Positions 11,618 to 26,250 of a DNA stretch of 64,000 nucleotides are shown piece by piece. This DNA comes from Rhopalosiphum padi (Eukaryota > Arthropoda > Insecta > Hemiptera > Aphididae). The stretch is from contig NC_083597.1 of NCBI RefSeq assembly GCF_020882245.1, forward strand, positions 64,210,152 through 64,274,151, in the 5' to 3' direction. The notes beneath the pieces were generated by a model. That model was not told the DNA's origin. It worked only from the letters and a program-made list of their open reading frames with translations, and ran no database searches. The translations under genes were made by a program, and so were the position numbers. Position 1 is the stretch's first letter. Every line of letters starts with the position of its first letter.

Positions 11618-14600
11618 CAGATTATTGAGTTATATATTATTACACAAACACCTATGTTGCAAAAATATTGTGTGTACAATGTAATGACAATAATGTATCA
11701 AACGGCGAAGGTTATGGAGGAAAATTACAGGCGCCAAAAAAAAAATTAAATAATAAAAAAATAAAAAGAGAGAAAAAAGACTACCTATATCCAATATCTT
11801 CACGAGATTTTTGTTTGACAATCGAGCATGGTATATACCTATATGTTTCGTGTCCTAGTATTGACTATTATATAAATCCGTATTGTCGACGAGTCGCGAT
11901 TGTACCATGCTTATAATTATGATTACACGAAGTTGTGATTGCCGAGTATCTTACGAAAATCTCCGAGATTTAAGAAACATATACGCACGGGATTTGTGCT
12001 ACATCGAAAATTGCGCACGCCCAACGCGGTATATGTACCTAGAACATGATGTTATCGTATTCCGATATAAAATAATGATGTGCTCATCTTACGAAACGAA
12101 CTATAATAGGTTTGCGCGATTATTGTATATTTTGTCTACGACTATGATAATATGCGATGTATTCGTAGATATGTATGCACTTACATACTTATAAATGCAT
12201 TTCTGAGCAATTAAAAATAAACCGGCAATAATATATATTTATATATACATATAGGTAATGTTATAATATAACACAAATGTGTAATTGAGAAAGAAAATAC
12301 GTAAATGAATTCACTATAATTATATTCGTTTTTCACCGGATTGAGAGCTTTGGTGGGGGGATAGAAATAATACGTCATTACATCAGTATAATATTATGAC
12401 CGTTCGTTCGACTGTATATAAATATATACATACGACTATTAAAATTAAATTACTATCTCCACGTACACATATATGTATATATAGTAAATATATTTTGCTA
12501 TATTCTATTAATTTCTCAATAATAACGCATAGAGTCTGCAGTAGGACTGTATTGCACTATTGCGGGCTGTATTGATTGTTATTCGTGTTTTTGCAATCGG
12601 ACATGACGATCGCGAAACATTCGTCGTATGTTGATGCTGCAATGAAATGATGACCGGTTTCGTTTAATACTATTATTTATATACATTATAATATGAAAAT
12701 TATTCGTCTATACCTACTCTACACTGTGTGCACTTGTCTACTATTTTATTATAGCCATAGACGTATTTTACATAGGCACGAGCAGCAGTATTTCAATTAA
12801 TTGTATTTTATATACATTTTAAAGTTTTTTATGTTTTGAAGATGTTCAAATTACAAAATAATTAATAATAACTGATATTTGGAGGAATTATCCAATGTCC
12901 AGGACAAGCAAGAATTACAACGTTTTTGAAATTCGTGATTAATATAAGATTTTATAAAGTTTTTCAATAACTAATTAATGTTTATATTATATTTATAATA
13001 TATTGCATTTTTCATAATTTATTATATATATATTTAAAGTCACAATATTTCGTAATAATCTTAAAATTTAAAAGTATTTTGTATTTGAGTGATGTATTTT
13101 TCCCATCCCTAAATGTATATCCCCCTATAGATGTTTTTTTTTGTTTTTCATCAAATTCTACGGCGGCGGTATCGTTGGTTCTGACAAAAGATCGAAAGAA
13201 GTTAAAATCGATCAGTCGCATACTGCTGTTTATTATATACACGTGAATATGTACTCAAATACACGTAATTCTTAAGCCGTGACCTCGCATTAGTTCTGCA
13301 TTTTTGACCGTCACTTAGTCGCTAAATAGTATAACTTAAACAACTTAGAAGAAGAAAGAAACATTTTTTTGTACTTCCAATACTGCGTTGTGCATAAAAC
13401 TAGTTATATAATGTTTAATCTATAAGTACTTATCTATTATAAACATACTATAATAATCAATATTTTTTATACTATACTATACATAGTTAATTTGGAATGT
13501 TATATTTTATGTTCAATATAGTGTGCATTACTTAGTTTGTAGATATACATACAAAAGGTGTGCGAAAAGATTCGTGTATAGGAAAACGTATAATGATAAT
13601 ATTATATTCAACTACAGTACGCCGGTAGGTAGTAGGTACATATATATATATATATATATATATATCATATTATATAATATATATATTATGTATGACTTCC
13701 AATTGTACGTAGTATTATATTTGAAACTTTGAGTATATACTCGTCCTCGAGTTTAATTCAACTGAACGGCCGATATTATACTGTATACATGTAAGTATGG
13801 CTGCCGCTGTGGCTGTATCGAGGCCCGAAGCTTCGTATAAGTATAATATTCGAAATTAAGTATTACCTTTATAATATATATGCACATATAATATATTGTA
13901 ATAACTCGCGAACGTATTTCGTACTGCAATACAGGTATAATATAGAATCCCGTCACTCCCTCTCTATAGATAGCATTTTTGATACTCCTATAATATATAT
14001 ATACACAATATTTAATATAATATCTATTTTGCGTGTTCGATATAATATATAAATATAAGTAACAAGTATATAATAACGGTTGGTACTCTAATTATTTAAT
14101 CACAAGTATTATAAATCCGCGTGACCTCGAGCTGTAGCGAGAAATATATCTACTAATTATACGCCCGACGTGCATGTTCAGATGCGTGCATTACCAGCTA
14201 TAATAAAGTATTTACCTATATACATTATATAATATATATATAAATAAGATACTATGCACATTATATATAATATGAGACACATTGTGTCAGAATAGCTTAA
14301 TACCCACAAAAGTATAAAAATTTGTTTTATTTAAGAAAACGTACAACAACATAAAATAATACGCATACGCTCCTAATTATATTAGATACATTTTAGAAAC
14401 AAGTCAGTTCGGCCCTCAACATAAAATTGTCAGCTAGACCAGAGGTAGCGTATATCACCTAGGAGGGTCGTCAAAATTGTAAATTCAAATGAAGGGCAAT
14501 ATGGTTTTTCATAGTGACTGTAGTGACCGTGACTGATATGATGTGACCAAGACGATCTTACACATAGAGTAAATTACATTCAAATTCTGTTAAATTTATT

Positions 14601-15000
14601 AAATGGCTTAGATTTTGAATTTAGTGTTTAACTCGTTACGCATATTATGAATAATGTATAAGTATGTAACCTTTTGGTGGAGGTCGCCTTATAGAAAATC
14701 GAAACAAATACATTTGGGGTGCTCCACAGTGCTGAGTTAAAGCTTTTGATTTATTTTATTTTAAAACTGGCACTTAAATGATTTAATTTCAGAATACGTA
14801 CTAATAGTAGCCTCAAAACAAGAAATTCAAAAAAATTCCTAAATTGATTAGTATGTTAAATATTTGTAATCACATTGCAACCTTCCAAATTCATATACGT
14901 ATTACAGCAAAATATACACCTCTACGCACGATTTGTGCCTTTTTCTACGAAATCTTTTGCACTATATTCCGTTTCTAATAGAGTACGTTTTTATTTCCAG
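11618..15000. other. AT-rich noncoding, intron-like upstream of the exon
   Basis: No exon seen. The last 25 bases form the 3' splice region of the next feature, with a CTAAT branch-point-like motif at 14975-14979. GC-richer words near 14400-14730 vaguely resemble hAT-Charlie ends but are too degraded to call. Confidence 0.5.
13640..13666. repeat. (TA)n microsatellite
   Basis: About 13 TA units. Confidence 0.8.
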
Positions 15001-15315
15001 GGAGGATTCAAATGTCGGCGGTGGAGGTGGTGCAGGTGCGTTCACCCGCTGGCTCCGGGAGTTTAGACGTGAGACTTACAAGGTAAATGCTGCCGGAGGT
15101 GTATCAGGCGGTGGTGGCGGCGGAGGAACTTACCACAGTACTGTGGGCGAAGACAGCAGACGAAGGCACTCATTTAACGCGCACGACAAGAGCGCTCAAC
15201 ATCGGGCGGACCAAAGACTGCAGTTGCAGGGTAGCGGCGGCGGATTGCACGCCTCGCCGGTGTCCAAGACGCAACCTTGTAGGCGAGCAAACAGCACGGT
15301 GGTACCAAAATCCAG
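15001..15315 (+). CDS. Internal coding exon, Gly-rich basic protein of unknown family
   Basis: This is the best coding segment in the window. A CTAAT branch-point-like motif and a pyrimidine-rich run ending TTTATTTCCAG precede it, and TCCAG|GTAAGC ends it. The frame is open throughout: one leading base, 104 codons, two trailing bases, so it begins and ends in phase 2 and could be skipped without a frameshift. GC content jumps well above the AT-rich flanks and falls again at the donor. The peptide starts EDSNV, has a five-Gly run, then FTRWLREFRRETYK, a second Gly run of seven, the motif SRRRHSF (a PKA-like RRXS site), a polar basic stretch, and ends STVVPKS. It has no hydrophobic segment or cysteine pattern and is probably disordered. 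An internal AAG|GTAAAT at 15082 is a possible alternative donor but would change phase. I do not recognise the family. The other exons lie outside the window or are not visible. Confidence 0.72.
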
Positions 15316-16556
15316 GTAAGCGGATAATTTTGAGTTTTCACATTATACATACTATGTGATGATTGAGCATAATAGCGTATATGCATACATGATTACATGG
15401 ACAATATGGTTATTAGTGTTATAGAAGTATAATTAATTGCAGTGTATAATAAAATTTGTTTTAATCAATGTTCAAAAATAATTTATTTTAATATAATTCT
15501 TATTACCTAAATGATAATAAATATTACAAGTAGGTAATACTTACGACGGAATACTCCGTGTATAGCCCTGGCTTTATTAGTTATTACATGAAACAGTTCC
15601 TTATCTGTTATAATACTAGCGTATAGCCCGTATAGGTACAATAGGTACACATTAGTACACTGAAGTATCACTGTGTTTTTCCTTATATACATTGGTACGG
15701 CTTCCATAAATCCTTCAATCTATATAATGTATCATTCTTACATCATAAATGTATTCTTATAATATTATGACATGTAACATGGGTATAGTCTCGGATTTTA
15801 TAAAAAAATAATTCTAAAATATAAATATACCTATTGAAAAATGTATATTGGTTTTCAAAAACTATTTTAGTATTAGATAAAACGATTCATTGTCTATTCA
15901 GAATATTTTATATTATTGTACGCGTCGTTTGTTTATACAAATGGTCCCTTACAATCGATGTATAAACTCCTGTTAGTAGTCTTATCCCACGTCACTACTT
16001 AATACTTATAATAAACACACATCGTAAATTCTCGCAGGACGTATACGACACGTCGCCACGCCCATCCTGTATATCATAATATGTTTAAAAGTCGATCCCC
16101 ATTAAAATTTAATATGTGATTTGTATTCATCTCACTGATCGTTACGGTTTTTACCTCGAGGATAGTCGTGGTGTCGACGTTTTTTTTAAAATATTAAACA
16201 TTATTTTACTGAATCTGCACTCAACAAATAATTTTTGCCACTCCTGTCACTCGATATAATATGTGCATACATTTAATTCTATAACTTTTATACACACTTA
16301 TGTACACAGTATTACATGCATTACATATGTAATAATAGTGTTTTTATTATCAACATTAATCGTCAGTATATATAATATAATATATAATAAATAATAATAT
16401 AGCCAAAATAATATGCAGCGTCAAAACGGTAACGGCCTCACAGAGGTGTGATGACCCAAAAAAAAAAAAATGGTTCATAATAAAATAAAAACGAACGTTC
16501 GTGAGATCTACATCGTGACCGGATCATCCGGTGCCACGTATACCCCCTATATACAT
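15316..16556. other. Intron-like noncoding DNA
   Basis: GC falls abruptly after the donor. No further exon or repeat recognised. Confidence 0.5.
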
Positions 16557-16601
16557 ACACACACATTTATAAATATGTGTGTGTGTGTGTGTGTGTGTGT
16601 A
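16557..16601. repeat. Palindrome with (GT)n microsatellite
   Basis: ACACACACAT and ATGTGTGTGT flank the centre TTATAAAT, and the GT arm continues for about 28 bases. The layout can extrude as a cruciform. Confidence 0.6.
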
Positions 16602-16827
16602 TTTCAAACACCAATATATAGTTTAAGTACACGCAAAAATAGTAAACTAGGTTGGGAGCGTTATAGCCTTGAGCCAATAAGAAATCTAAGGGCTGCAACT
16701 GATTGATGTGAGCGATTAGTTAACCGGAACAATCGATTGTCCGCAACGTGTCACGTATACTGCGGCAACTTGTGAAGGCAGAAAAGAAAAAAAATTGTAT
16801 ATATATAATCACAATATTATTGTCCAG

Positions 16828-16982
16828 TTTTCCGTCGTCCTACTCGTCCATTCCAATTCCGATGAACACGCTTTGCGGATACGCCTGAAAATTCGTCGAT
16901 GTAGTCAAATTAAAAATTCAGACCGATATTCGGCCAAATCGCGTAGTAATCGAAAATATACAATAATTGCTTTCGCGTTCCA
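16828..16982 (+). other. Possible exon (weak)
   Basis: A 3' splice-like TTATTGTCCAG precedes 16828 and TTCCA|GTAAGT follows 16982. The frame SVVLLVHSNSDEHALRIRLK and onward is open for the whole segment and ends in phase 2. It cannot follow the 15001-15315 exon directly, because that phase meets a stop codon within about 20 codons. No in-frame ATG precedes the donor, so it would have to be an internal exon of another isoform or a noncoding first exon. GC is only slightly raised. Confidence 0.2.
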
Positions 16983-17132
16983 GTAAGTTTTCCTAATATC
17001 TTTGACTTACGTGTATTATTATTAATTATCATTTATAAGCAAGTGCATTGTATAGTATATATTTTGTAGCTATATGTAGGTAGCAGGTTTCGGGGTTAAT
17101 TACTTATTTACTTATATTAAATTATGATGTAC
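16983..17132. other. Noncoding
   Basis: AT-rich, nothing recognised. Confidence 0.4.
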
Positions 17133-18006
17133 CCGGGGCTTAAAGTTGAAAAAATTTCTAGGGGGGACTAATGTCTCCATATAATTTTAAGCGTTCCATA
17201 TATATCATTTTATGTATAATTTCTAATGCATATAGTATAATGTGATGTGCAAACAATGATTGTATAACATACTCATCCCACTGTTAACCCTGAATAATGT
17301 TCAAATTTGTAATTTATTTCATGAAAAATTTAAATCACAAATAATACTACATTTTTAAGAATAACTAATCTTTTATATAAATTTAATATTTTGAAAGAGA
17401 ATATTTTTTCTCATGGTAAAAAGTTGTAAGTAGTGGTTGTCTTTTAATAAAACTACAGAAATCACCCAGACCAAAAATATTTATATCATGAAAATGTAGT
17501 GTTTTTACTGTTTTTAATAATTAAAATTGTACAAAAAAAAAATTAAATTGCTTAAAAAATCACACATTCACATTTTACTTATTTAATATTTATATATATG
17601 TATATATTATTAAACTCTAATATAGTAATATCCATTAAAGATAATTTTACAATAATACGATTTAATTTACCTGTTGGCCATAACTTATTTTAAATGAATT
17701 ATTTAAATTTTAAATAACTAAATACAAGTAAATAATACTAAAAAGTAAACATTATTCAACAATTATTTTTACATATATATCCATAATTTGTATTAAATAG
17801 ATTTTATAAAAGTAAAATAACAATTGATAAAAATAAATAAATAAAAACCAAGATTTAATCTCAACAGAATTCTGAATTATATTGACTTATGTTTGGTTAT
17901 GATTGAAACGTCCCGGCGTACCTTACGAATAATTTGTTAACGGGGACGCTTTTTAACCATTATTAAAAGTAGGTCCCTCTGCATCCCCCTTACTTTAACC
18001 CCTATA
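17133..18006. mobile_element. Possible worn MITE
   Basis: GGGGCTTAAAGT...AGGGGGGACTAATG near 17137-17175 is partly mirrored by GGGGTTAAAGT...AGGGACCTAC read inverted from about 18006. The interior is AT-rich and without coding. The match is short and gapped, so this may be coincidence. Confidence 0.22.
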
Positions 18007-20364
18007 GTTGGATGTACCTATATTTAATTAATAATTTATTTGAACGACGGCGGTCGGCGGGTTGAATTTATTTTTACCTTATTTAAGCAAATAACCTTGA
18101 TTATCTCAGTATCTATTTTTTTTATCGAGGAAAATATCTGCTAATTTTTATTGAAAATTCTTAATATTAATTTCATAATTGTTATTATATCTACATTCTA
18201 TATATCATATTATTTCATCTGCATATTCAATTAACAAAAATTATTCAACATCATCAACCGTGGTCGATGTTTTTAAACAACAGTTTGATTAATGTTTTAA
18301 AATCTCTCGAAATCTGAACTATACGTATTTGAACTCTAGTTTGATAATATCTTGTACTTTGTTGCGATGACATGTGATATTTATCGACCGAAACCGAACG
18401 TTACTTCTAGATCTGAAGCATTTAAATCCCAACGCTCGAAGGTCGGGGTCATTTACCATGCATCCGGTTATACAGGGCTTGAAAAGAAAATCATAATATA
18501 TTCGTATGAGTTCATTCGTTCAGGCGGTTAGTCACCATAATGGCTGAATGAACAAAAAATACAAATAAACACCGTTAAGACGGACCTTCCGGAAATATAC
18601 CCCCGCTGTCTACTTATACACACCACCACAAAAAATATAAAAAGTAAAAATTTAAATTTGACTTATAACTTATTTACGACTGTCTATTTAAATGATTTCC
18701 GACACAATATGTTTATTTGACGTATTGGTGTATATAATTATATATGTTTGAGAGTTTGTATATTGAATTCAGGATAAATTAAACCGAGACATTTGGCAAA
18801 TTTTGAATGACCATTTCAGATGAAATAAAAAACAATAATAACAATAGAATAGTATAGATTATAAGATATAACCTTCTGAAATAAATTCGTACTTAAACAA
18901 TAAATTATCATGTCTATTTTATACGGTATGAAAAAATGTGGAAATATCAAATAACAGCATATTTAATATTATTTATGTCGTAAATCGTAATGATTAAAAA
19001 AAAATACGCTTTATATTTTTATCCGCACGGGAGCACTACCAATGTTGTCTAAATACAACTTGTTGAAATATAATAAATATACCTATATACTATATTATAT
19101 TATACTACCTATGTAATACGAGCGACGGGTGGCGACGAAAGAGGTGACGTTAAATATTTTAAACTGTCAATTAGATACTACTGCAAAAGCGCATAATACA
19201 TTTTATAATGTACATACAGCAATATAATACAATAATATATTATAATTATTATTTCTGCACAGAAAATACGATAAAATATAGGAGTATTTAAAGCCGACTC
19301 TCGATGTTCGACCACGTCGAATGAAAGATGATCGTATATTATAATATATTATTATTAATAGGTAAAAATGTATAAACGGAAATCGTTGTGTTCGAGGAAC
19401 AAAAGAACAATAACAAAAATAGATGTATGTATTATATATATATTATATTACAGTGTATAATAATACTATATACCTATATAATGTTCCGACGCAGCTAATT
19501 TTATACCCGATTTCCGCGTGAACCATGAACTACCGCATTTACCTATATCGCATTATACCTAGCCGGTGTACGATGATGATTCGTCAGGCTCTTATTCACG
19601 GTGTCGTCCATTCGGCTCGGTTCGCCAATATAAACCGTGTCTGTCTATACCGTTCAGAACCATAGCCAAGATCGCTAAATACATCATAATACACGAGCAC
19701 AGACTACATGTACATATTATAATATTGTATATACCTATAGTAAATTATATTAATATTACTTGGGCGTAGAGCTGTTATTGCGATAATTATGATTTGTAAT
19801 ATTTTACCATAAAATATTATTATTATATGTATTCGTATAAATAGTGTACGTATATAATAAGACGTATTTCGTATGAATATAATTATAGTAAAATAAGCAG
19901 GCAAACGTGATACGGTTATACCTTTACATACAATATATTATATGAGTATATGTAGCCATGTAGGCGTCGCGAAATTTGTCGAAAACCACTCGTGTCGTAA
20001 ATCTCAGTAGTCGCAAAATTAATATGTTTGGCACTAAATGCCTACTTGAATTTCATTTTTTAAACGCATTATCTTGAACACGATTTTGACATTTATATGG
20101 GTAATGGGTAGGTATACCTAATGAATAATGTATGTACAGTAATTCGTCCACATTAAATTACGTTTTTGATAAATTATACCAGCTGCAGTTTAAGATGTTT
20201 TTATGTCTTGTCGTGTTAACATGTAAAGTTGACAAAATATTTTTTTTAATTTTTAAAAAATGGAAACAAAACATAATTTTCTCTTAATTATTATGACTAA
20301 ACAGCTTGGTTATAGCATATTTGTATTATTAAAATATATCTATAATACTATGATAATATATGAT

Positions 20365-20394
20365 ACCACCTATATATATAGCCATATAGGTGGT
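20365..20394. repeat. Perfect 11-bp hairpin
   Basis: ACCACCTATAT and ATATAGGTGGT are exact inverses around an 8-base loop, followed by a T5 run. A small structured site of unknown role. Confidence 0.5.
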
Positions 20395-23300
20395 TTTTGT
20401 TGTTGTACATCATCAAAAATTGGGTGTTATATTCAAAAAGTAAAATTGTACATTTAATAAAAAAACTTGGAATGATAATTATTGCCCCAATTTACACTAT
20501 AGACTATATAGAGTAATACTCTATGATTTACACGTATACGTTATATAAAGCTAATGGCTGCACGGTGATTATGATGATGATCACTATTTTATTTTTGATA
20601 ACATTTGAATATAATGATATAAAATACTAAATATATATATTATTATAATATCATTATAATATATATCCGCATATATACCTACGTGTTCGTCGAACTTTAT
20701 AATTTACAACTACAGGTGATTCGATAAATTAACTATAAAAGAAAAATAGATTTAATCCGTTTAAATCGAGCACTAAATATATACGAAAATATGCATTCTT
20801 TGAATAATTGAAATTAGAAATTTTTTAAACCGATTTAACGAGAATTGAGCTGTGTGCGCAAGACATTTAGAATAAAGCGCGGGCGGACGAAATTGTGACA
20901 GGCGACGGATACGATTCGTGATGACGGGGATGGAAGAGAAAGTCTCACTATTCGTATGTCATATACTATATATATTATAATATGTGAAACCAAACAGGAT
21001 AATAAACGTGGTCGTGTGCGGTGTGAGAGACCACTCGTCTCTATGATAATACAAACGAACGAATAGAACTATCTGGAGATCGAGGAGATCGCGAATTAAA
21101 CTGTTTACAAAGTAGATGACAAAAGAAATTAGTTAGCTAAATCGGGCGATTTTAGAGTGAAACTATAATACATGAAAGAACAATGAATGAATACGTGAAT
21201 TTATATCAAGGAATTGCAGCTATCTACCATAATAGCAAACTTTAGGTCTTAGTGAAAATATAAAACATAAACGCCAAATATTGTTCAATTGTTTGCAACA
21301 AATGAAATACCTATTTATACAATATATATAGGTAAAATCAATTATAAAATCAATAAAGTGCATAATTGCATGTTTTTATCTATACTATTACAATTCATAA
21401 TTGAAGTGGAACAATTTCTAAGTGGAGGGGATTTCTAAGATTATATTATAACATACATTACATAAACAATTGCAATATATATATTATATAATATACTTAC
21501 ATATTATATTATTTGTATTATGCATGACAAAAAACTGTAACGATGAAACTTAGTAAATATTGATATGAGTTTTTGGCGGAAAATTTCTGTGAATATTACA
21601 ATGATACAAACACTACATCAAACAACAAACTCTGCATTAAGCTGAAGCGACCTGTATAACAAGTAAACCTCGCGCATAACTCGGGGATAATAACAGTGAT
21701 AAACTGATAACTAGCTGATATTTTCTTTTGTTAATTTTTATGAAAATGGACGTCGTTTCATCGTTGCTCGTTTTCTCCACATTATACAGTGGCGTCATTT
21801 GGACCGCGCAGGGTATACATTTGCGTATTTAAAATCCAATATTGTAGTAATTTGGCCCACTTTATAAATTGATTGGCCTGAATAATTAATAGTGGTTTGC
21901 GCTTAAAGTTGCCATGCGTATTAAAAAAAAATTGAAATAACGTCACTGTCATTATACATGCCGTTCGATTCTTGATCAAACCGTTTTTGTGTCGCAATTC
22001 AGAGAAACATTTTTTTTGTATGGTACTATATAGTATAAACTACGCGTCGCTTTTTCTGAATATTATGCAAATTGTCATAAGGTGAGACGTACGTCAAACA
22101 GCTGAGTTCACAGCTATCTGTCTACTTTGCCTGTTGTGTTGTTTGCCTTTAATCGTATTCTAATTGATTGTTACAATCATGAAAGTATCAATCATTAATG
22201 CATGATCTACCGGGAATCTCCAGAGTTAACCGATCTCAACTTTTGGACACGATAGATGACATAGTTGTGAACCCACTTCAGTTACTTATAAAATATTAAA
22301 AAATATACCCACCCAAACGTATTCTATAATATATACGTATAAAATATATTATACAATATACTCTGCAGCAATCGACGCACAGTTGCATTGTCTCTTCGTT
22401 GCTATCGAAAATCTACGAGTTATTTTCATTTAAATTATAAAAATGTGTTCATACCTATAACTATCTCAGTAATTTACAAAATAATGTACTACCAATTATA
22501 CTTATTGAGTTTAATTTAATTTATGGATTTTAAATTTCCATAGTCGTTTAATAAAATTGCGAAGCACCGTATTTTAACATATTAATAAGCATTAATAGTA
22601 AATTTACATCGAGAATTATAATACATGTATTATACGACGATGTATAGTAAATGAGAACTTCAACTCTAGCAAGTAAATATATACGATACCATACAGTATA
22701 CACTATGTCGCACATGTATAGTGAAAAACGGCGAGAAATAAGTACCATGTTCAACGTTGACAAAGGAAGTGCAAACGATTCTAAACGATAATAAGGGCAT
22801 AACATTATAACCGAATAAAGATCGATATCGATCACGCCGATCGTAGATAATGCACTGTACATGCGGTGACTACAGGTCCTATAATATTATACTGATAGTG
22901 TTTCTGCGTGCGCGTGAGACAGCTATAGGTGATAAAAAACAAATAAAAAATGTTAATAACGTTCAAAAGGAAAGTCATAATATACCTACTATTACTGTTT
23001 GGCTCAAAGAGATAAAATATGTGATAACGAGAAGGCTGCTGCTACAGAGTCAGCTGAATGATTATAAATACCCGGAGAATCGTATATTATTATTTCCGGA
23101 CAACAGACGCCATATATCGCCACTTAGCGATGTACACGACCGGAATGCACAGACTTATTATTATTACTCGAAACGGCAATTAAGAGAAGTACGTTGAAAC
23201 GTTTACCAAGAATTTATCTTGTTTGACCTTCTATCTATTGGAAAATATAAAGAAAAATAGGGCGTAATTAAAGATGTTAGTATACATGTATAAATATAAT

Positions 23301-24168
23301 GCAATGGGTTTAAGAGAACTCCTGGAAGGGTAAAAAAAATGGAATGCAATGACAAATCGTTGAGCTTAATGACAGTAAACAAAGAAACGAATTAAAGAGA
23401 GCATATTATTATTATTATAAAATCTTAATGAAACGATCATCAGGTATCTGCAGTATGGATTCCGGTTTAATTAATACTGTCTGTATCAAGCCGTTTCTGT
23501 CGGTCAGATTTGCAACAGAAGTTTGCGGAGGCAACGAGAATAGATAGTTATATATATAATTTGATAATTTACCGTTTATCTAATAAATTTTGTCTTGAAA
23601 AAACTCTTAGTTAAAACTTGAAAACATCCAACCTTAAAGTGTTTTGTGGTTTTCAAAAACGAAGATTCAATAAAAGTATAATCAATTTCAGTATACACAA
23701 GGACAGGGATCAGGGCTCTAGAATTTATAACTTGTATATCCTACAAATAAAATATACGTATCGTAATAATAATTTAAATAGGTAACATTTTTATTATGCA
23801 TTTAGCTTACACCGCGGGCGGCAGCGGCGGTAGTCAACGCTGTTACGTCCGATAACGAACCATATATTATATATATTATATACGTATTATAATATAGCCG
23901 ACGCATACTCGGGTCCGCGTTTCGAGGTCGTCATCGCACACGCAACACACAACACACATTATAATATTTTATATTGTCCACGCAATTTGCAAAGTAACAC
24001 AATATATATGTATGTGTGTGTATGTATGGAAGGAAATCGCGGCACATATGGTTTTGCCGTACCATTATGAAAAAAAAACACTACGAACAAGCCGTTCGAA
24101 ATCGGTCAACGTGCGCATATTGTACTATTATCATTATTGTTGTATGTGTATTATACTATTATAGTATA

Positions 24169-24236
24169 TTTATCTCTATCTCTCTCTCTCCCCTCCTCTC
24201 TATCTCTCTGTCTGTCTTTCCTATTTCTTCTATTTC
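24169..24236. repeat. Polypyrimidine CT-rich tract
   Basis: About 65 bases of TCTCTCTC, CCCCTCC and CTGTCTGTC words, nearly all pyrimidine. On the minus strand this presents GAGAG words. Confidence 0.6.
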
Positions 24237-25734
24237 GTTTCGGGACTGACGGGACTTAGTTTTTTGTTTCGCGATTGCAAAACCCGTTGTCGCCCCATAA
24301 CGCAGATCGTCACAACATGCGTAAACCAGGGGGTTTCGGATGCGATGTAATAGTTTTTAAAACTCGATAACGGCGTAAAATACCTCAAAAAACATGTTTG
24401 TGATAATATATTGTATTATATATAAATAAATTGGAATGCGAGTTCGTATTAATATTTACTACACACTCGTTACAATAATACGTCAAGTATACACTCGTGT
24501 ATGCATTTGTGTGTATACTCTCCCGCGCACGCATATAGGAGGCAAGTAATAATATAGTGTTATATGCGTATATATAGCACGAGGACCGGCCACGTCTTGA
24601 AATCGACTATTGTTTGTTTTCAAGCCGGTGACAACAATCATTCTGATTTCCGACGTACTACTTATATGTACATTGTACGTATATAATATATAAAATAATA
24701 TGTAATGCATCTGTATGACTATAATAATATTGCGACGATTTATAAACGACGCCGCCACCGTCGTCGCGCCATGGCGCCAAGTACTAACAACGTGTAGCGA
24801 ATATTATACCGATCCGCTGAAAAACGCTTTCTATAAACGCGAAACGACTCGCGTGCGCGCCCCCCTCTCCCCGACAGAACCGCGGATACCACCCTCCTAT
24901 CGCGGCACAACATGTCTTATATTGTTTGTTATTATTATATTGTTATATTATTATTTGTTCGTTCTTCGCAAAAACCCGTCATGTACACGGGTAAAGCCTT
25001 TCTCCGCGCACGCGTGAGACTTTTCCAAAAAGAAAATAAGAAAATCAAGTACCAACTATATAAATTCACACCTACCTACTCATAACCCATATAATAACTG
25101 AGTATAGGTTACACGAATAATGAAATATCACCAATTATTTACTTATTATCATCGTTATATATACCGACAAAATTCATGTACGCATTCCTATGTATATCGT
25201 CTACCATTGACGACATTACAGTGTACGCAGTTGTTATTATATATTGTAGTTTATAAAGGTAGCCACTTGAAACAGTAAAATTGAAAACGACAAAAAACAG
25301 CGCATACTATGTGACGTAAACCTACGAATTCATTATTGTCGACTCTCTTTCTGTTATGTCTTGTCAGCGTGTATCGTACTGACGATTTTCTCAAAATTGC
25401 TGTCCACGTAACATACAACTATGATTATTTATTCTTTGCAAGTTGTAAATATCGTTTATTATGTTTTATTACTATTATACTACATGTTCAGAAAGTAACG
25501 CTTAATCATAATAATGATGTAGTATGTTTACCCATCCGCATATGAATTATTGCAGAATCGAAAAAAGTATTACGTATTTAAAATTCAACTAACTATAATA
25601 TATTTCATTCAATAATATTTCATTTTGTTATAACTCATCAGCATTTTTTTGAAGGATACAAATAATATATTATTGCTGTACAGTAATGTTTTCGTTTTAA
25701 ATTTAAATATACGGTGATGTCACAGTTATACTGT

Positions 25735-25773
25735 ATATAGTGTATAGTGTATAGTGTATATATATATATATAT
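25735..25773. repeat. (TATAGTG)n then (TA)n tandem repeat
   Basis: Three to four 7-base TATAGTG units run directly into a TA microsatellite. Confidence 0.75.
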
Positions 25774-26250
25774 AGATATACATGTTTTGCACGAATCGTG
25801 GATTTATTAGGTATCACATATTCCTACAAATACATAGTATATTATAATATTGTATTGTTGACAGTTGATGACGCTAAATATATATATATTTATAAGGTAT
25901 AATATTTTGTATTCTATAAACTAAAATCCGATGACTAGTTATTTAGAAGGTTATCGACATTTTACTAATACATACTATAAAATAGTTAAATATAACAAAC
26001 TGCATGTATATTTTATTGATAATATATTTGTGGGTATAGTATTACATTATTATTGCATGTAATTGTTAAGATATAACAACTTTATGTCAAAAGCTGTTAA
26101 AATAATAATAATATAAATATATTTGGTACTTATACATGTAGAGTGTAGACGGAGTGACAGACAAATAATTTTATTTTTTTATATGTGCAATTTATTGTAA
26201 AACAAAATTAATTATTATATCGCTGAGCCAAATGTATCTATAGTAGACTC

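Larger units (their letters stand above)
18007..26250. other. Long AT-rich noncoding stretch
   Basis: No supported exon over about 8 kb. GC-richer, CpG-containing patches occur at 20870-20940, 23810-23940 and 24730-25020. I checked them for splice-bounded frames and found none. An orphan hAT-like end (CAGTGGCGTCATTTGGA) is at 21787. The longest frame here, 22850-23197 plus strand (115 codons), is at the length expected by chance. A hairpin (20365-20394) and a polypyrimidine tract are listed separately. Confidence 0.5.

Noticed and set aside
21787..21813. CAGTGGCGTCATTTGGACCG, a hAT-like end
   Set aside because: No partner end or 8-bp duplication found, so only noted as an orphan terminus.
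22850..23197. 115-codon plus-strand frame with varied composition
   Set aside because: Length is near chance expectation at this AT content; no splice sites, no motif, no composition change at its ends.
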